Positions 4,302-5,789 of a DNA stretch of 5,789 nucleotides are shown here, one piece after another. How positions within the stretch are numbered: the stretch's first letter is position 1; the number at the start of each line of letters is the position of its first letter. The stretch spans positions 1 to 5,789 of the forward strand of contig CANLGS010000311.1 of the NCBI GenBank assembly GCA_947490035.1, given 5' to 3'. The position numbers and the translations under genes were made by a program. The DNA comes from Gemmataceae bacterium. GTDB lineage: Bacteria > Planctomycetota > Planctomycetia > Gemmatales > Gemmataceae. The notes below the pieces were generated by a model. That model searched no databases and was not told the origin of the DNA. It saw nothing but the letters and a program-made list of their open reading frames with translations.

Positions 4302-5729
4302 ATGCGTTCGGTGACACTCACCTCGTTACTCCGGTTCGCGCGCCACCGGCTACTGGTGCCGGCCGCTCTCTCGGTCGCCGCCGTCGGCGCGGTCGCCTAC
4401 ACCCCCGCGTTCTCCGACCCGCCGCCCGCGGCGGCGAACGCCGGGGACCCCGCCGTCACGCCGCCCAAGCGGCGCGATCAGGTGGTGGAGGTGTACGAGC
4501 GGCTCAAGCCGGCTGTCGTGAACATCCACAGCGAGCGCACCGTCGCCGAACCCGGCGGCGACCCGTTCCGCCCGGCCGGGCAGCCGCAGCGCGTCAACGG
4601 CATGGGCACCGGCATCGTGCTCGACCCGCGCGGCTACATCCTCACCAACTTCCACGTCGTCGATGACGTGACCAGCCTCCGCGTCCGGCTGCACGACGGC
4701 GCGAGCCACACCGCCCGCATCGTTTCGACCGACAAGGAAGCCGACCTCGCGCTCATCAAGATCGAGCCGGCCAAGCCGCTCCCCGTGATCGGCCTCGGCA
4801 CGTCGTCGGACCTGATGGTGGGCGAAGCGGTCATTGCAATCGGCAATGCCTTCGGCTACGAACACTCGGTCACCGACGGCCGCGTATCGTTCAAGGGCCG
4901 CGACGTGTCGCTGAACAAGGACATGGGCTACAAGGGCTTAATTCAGACGAGCGCGCCGATCAACCCCGGCAACAGCGGCGGCCCGCTGTTGAACGTGTTG
5001 GGCGAGGTGGTCGGCGTCAATGTCGCGATCCGCGCCGGCGCGCAGAACATCGGCTTCGCGCTGCCGGTCGATGCGGTCATCCCCCGCGCCGCGGACCTGA
5101 TCGGCGTGCGCCGCAAGCTCGGCGTCCGCCACGGCCTCACGCTCCGCGATCAAGTGACGCGCGAAGTCACCGAGAGCGCCGCGAAGCGGACCGTGAGCGT
5201 CGAACAGGTGGAAGCGAACTCACCCTCCGCGACCGCGGGGTTCAAGGTGGGCGACGTACTCGAGCAGGTGGACGACATCACCGTTGTCACGTCCATCGAC
5301 TTCGAGCGCGGGCTGATTGACAAGGCAGCGGGCGCGAAGGTGCCGGTGAAGGTGAAACGCGCCGGCGTCGCGACCGACCTGGAGATTTCGCTGACCGCCG
5401 CGCCGAAGGTGCCGGTCGGCGCGGGCGACGCGGTGTGGAAGAAGCTCGGCGTGAAGGTCGCCCCGGTCGGCGCGGAGGCGGTCGCGAAGGCGAACCCGCA
5501 ACTCCGCGGCGGGGTGCAGGTGATGGACGTTGCCGCCGGGAGCGTCGCCGCGACTGCCGGGATTCAGAAGGGCGACGTGCTGGTCGGGCTGCACCTGTGG
5601 GAGACGCTCAACATCGACAACGTGACGTTCGTGCTGAACCACAAAGACCTGTCCACGTTCCTGCCGCTGAAGTACTTCGTCGCCCGCGACGGCAAGCTCA
5701 AAGACGGCTGGATCACCAGCGTTCCGTAA
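4302..5729 (+). CDS. Exported HtrA/DegP-like serine protease with two PDZ domains
   Basis: This 475-residue S1C-type trypsin-fold protease is expected in the periplasm or attached to the membrane for protein quality control. Residues 1-38 form a signal sequence: a basic start, a hydrophobic core (LLVPAALSVAAVGAVAY, 17-33), and a likely cut near AFS-D. A proline/alanine-rich linker follows, then the protease domain at about 58-265. The catalytic triad is His118 in TNFHVV, Asp148 in EADLALIKI, and Ser225 in NPGNSGGPL. The spacings (30 and 77 residues) are close to those of E. coli DegP. PDZ1 spans about 290-366 and PDZ2 about 385-465, the latter with GDVLVGLHLWETLNID. The length matches DegP/DegQ. 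ATG 4302 begins the signal peptide; only a weak GGGGG (4293-4297) precedes it. The open frame extending back to 4023 has no signal or motif. A specific deg name cannot be assigned. Confidence 0.94.
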   Translation: MRSVTLTSLLRFARHRLLVPAALSVAAVGAVAYTPAFSDPPPAAANAGDPAVTPPKRRDQVVEVYERLKPAVVNIHSERTVAEPGGDPFRPAGQPQRVNGMGTGIVLDPRGYILTNFHVVDDVTSLRVRLHDGASHTARIVSTDKEADLALIKIEPAKPLPVIGLGTSSDLMVGEAVIAIGNAFGYEHSVTDGRVSFKGRDVSLNKDMGYKGLIQTSAPINPGNSGGPLLNVLGEVVGVNVAIRAGAQNIGFALPVDAVIPRAADLIGVRRKLGVRHGLTLRDQVTREVTESAAKRTVSVEQVEANSPSATAGFKVGDVLEQVDDITVVTSIDFERGLIDKAAGAKVPVKVKRAGVATDLEISLTAAPKVPVGAGDAVWKKLGVKVAPVGAEAVAKANPQLRGGVQVMDVAAGSVAATAGIQKGDVLVGLHLWETLNIDNVTFVLNHKDLSTFLPLKYFVARDGKLKDGWITSVP

Positions 5730-5789
5730 GTGAATCACGAAGGAAGCACCCTCCTCGCGCCGCCTCGGGTCTCGCCGCCCGGGGCGGTG
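5730..5789. other. Tail of the window, nothing assignable
   Basis: The 60 bases after the protease stop hold no gene start that can be supported and no terminator with a T-tract. A short GC-only palindrome at 5775-5787 has almost no loop and is at the window edge. Confidence 0.4.

Noticed and set aside
2359..4314. 651-codon plus-strand open frame
   Set aside because: It is the antisense shadow of the serine hydrolase and TPR genes, whose minus-strand products carry clear family motifs. High GC keeps the opposite frame open.
5775..5787. Terminator hairpin downstream of the HtrA-like protease
   Set aside because: The arms are nearly contiguous, leaving no workable loop, and the window ends before any tail can be seen.

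Overview
The window is GC-rich bacterial DNA, probably from a planctomycete of the Gemmata group. This is inferred from the base composition, the two-PDZ HtrA-like protease, the short TPR protein, and dispersed palindromes built on GCAGA-type units. Nothing in the window fixes the taxonomy directly.

Layout. Positions 1-44 hold the lysine-rich end of an unidentified plus-strand gene. It converges on rdgB (minus, 149-751), the house-cleaning XTP/dITP pyrophosphatase. A short divergent gap follows, then a plus-strand pair: a 64-residue two-helix membrane protein (840-1034) and, 14 bases later, an OpgC/AT3-type membrane acyltransferase (1049-2359). That gene converges on an exported beta-lactamase-fold serine hydrolase (minus, 2437-3609). 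A small TPR-like protein (minus, 3664-3987) lies just upstream of the hydrolase and reads the same way. After a 314-base divergent gap comes an exported HtrA/DegP-like protease (plus, 4302-5729). The last 60 bases show nothing that can be assigned.

The known genes are a mixed housekeeping and envelope set: nucleotide-pool sanitation, an acyl-transfer membrane enzyme, and two exported serine hydrolases. They do not form one recognisable pathway, and I see no defence or biosynthetic system.

The unusual content is between the genes. Three long inverted repeats (about 47-170, 2304-2428 and 3542-3665) are built from the same kind of unit, GCAGA repeated every 9-12 bases inside an outer GAAGA...TCTTC border. 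Two sit at convergent gene ends and supply or duplicate the last codons of rdgB and of the acyltransferase. The third sits at the 5' end of the hydrolase gene, where an in-frame 9-bp tandem array encodes the (Leu-Cys-Val)n hydrophobic core of the signal peptide, and the start codon and Shine-Dalgarno lie in the hairpin loop. This looks like a dispersed hairpin element family that has been incorporated into coding sequence.
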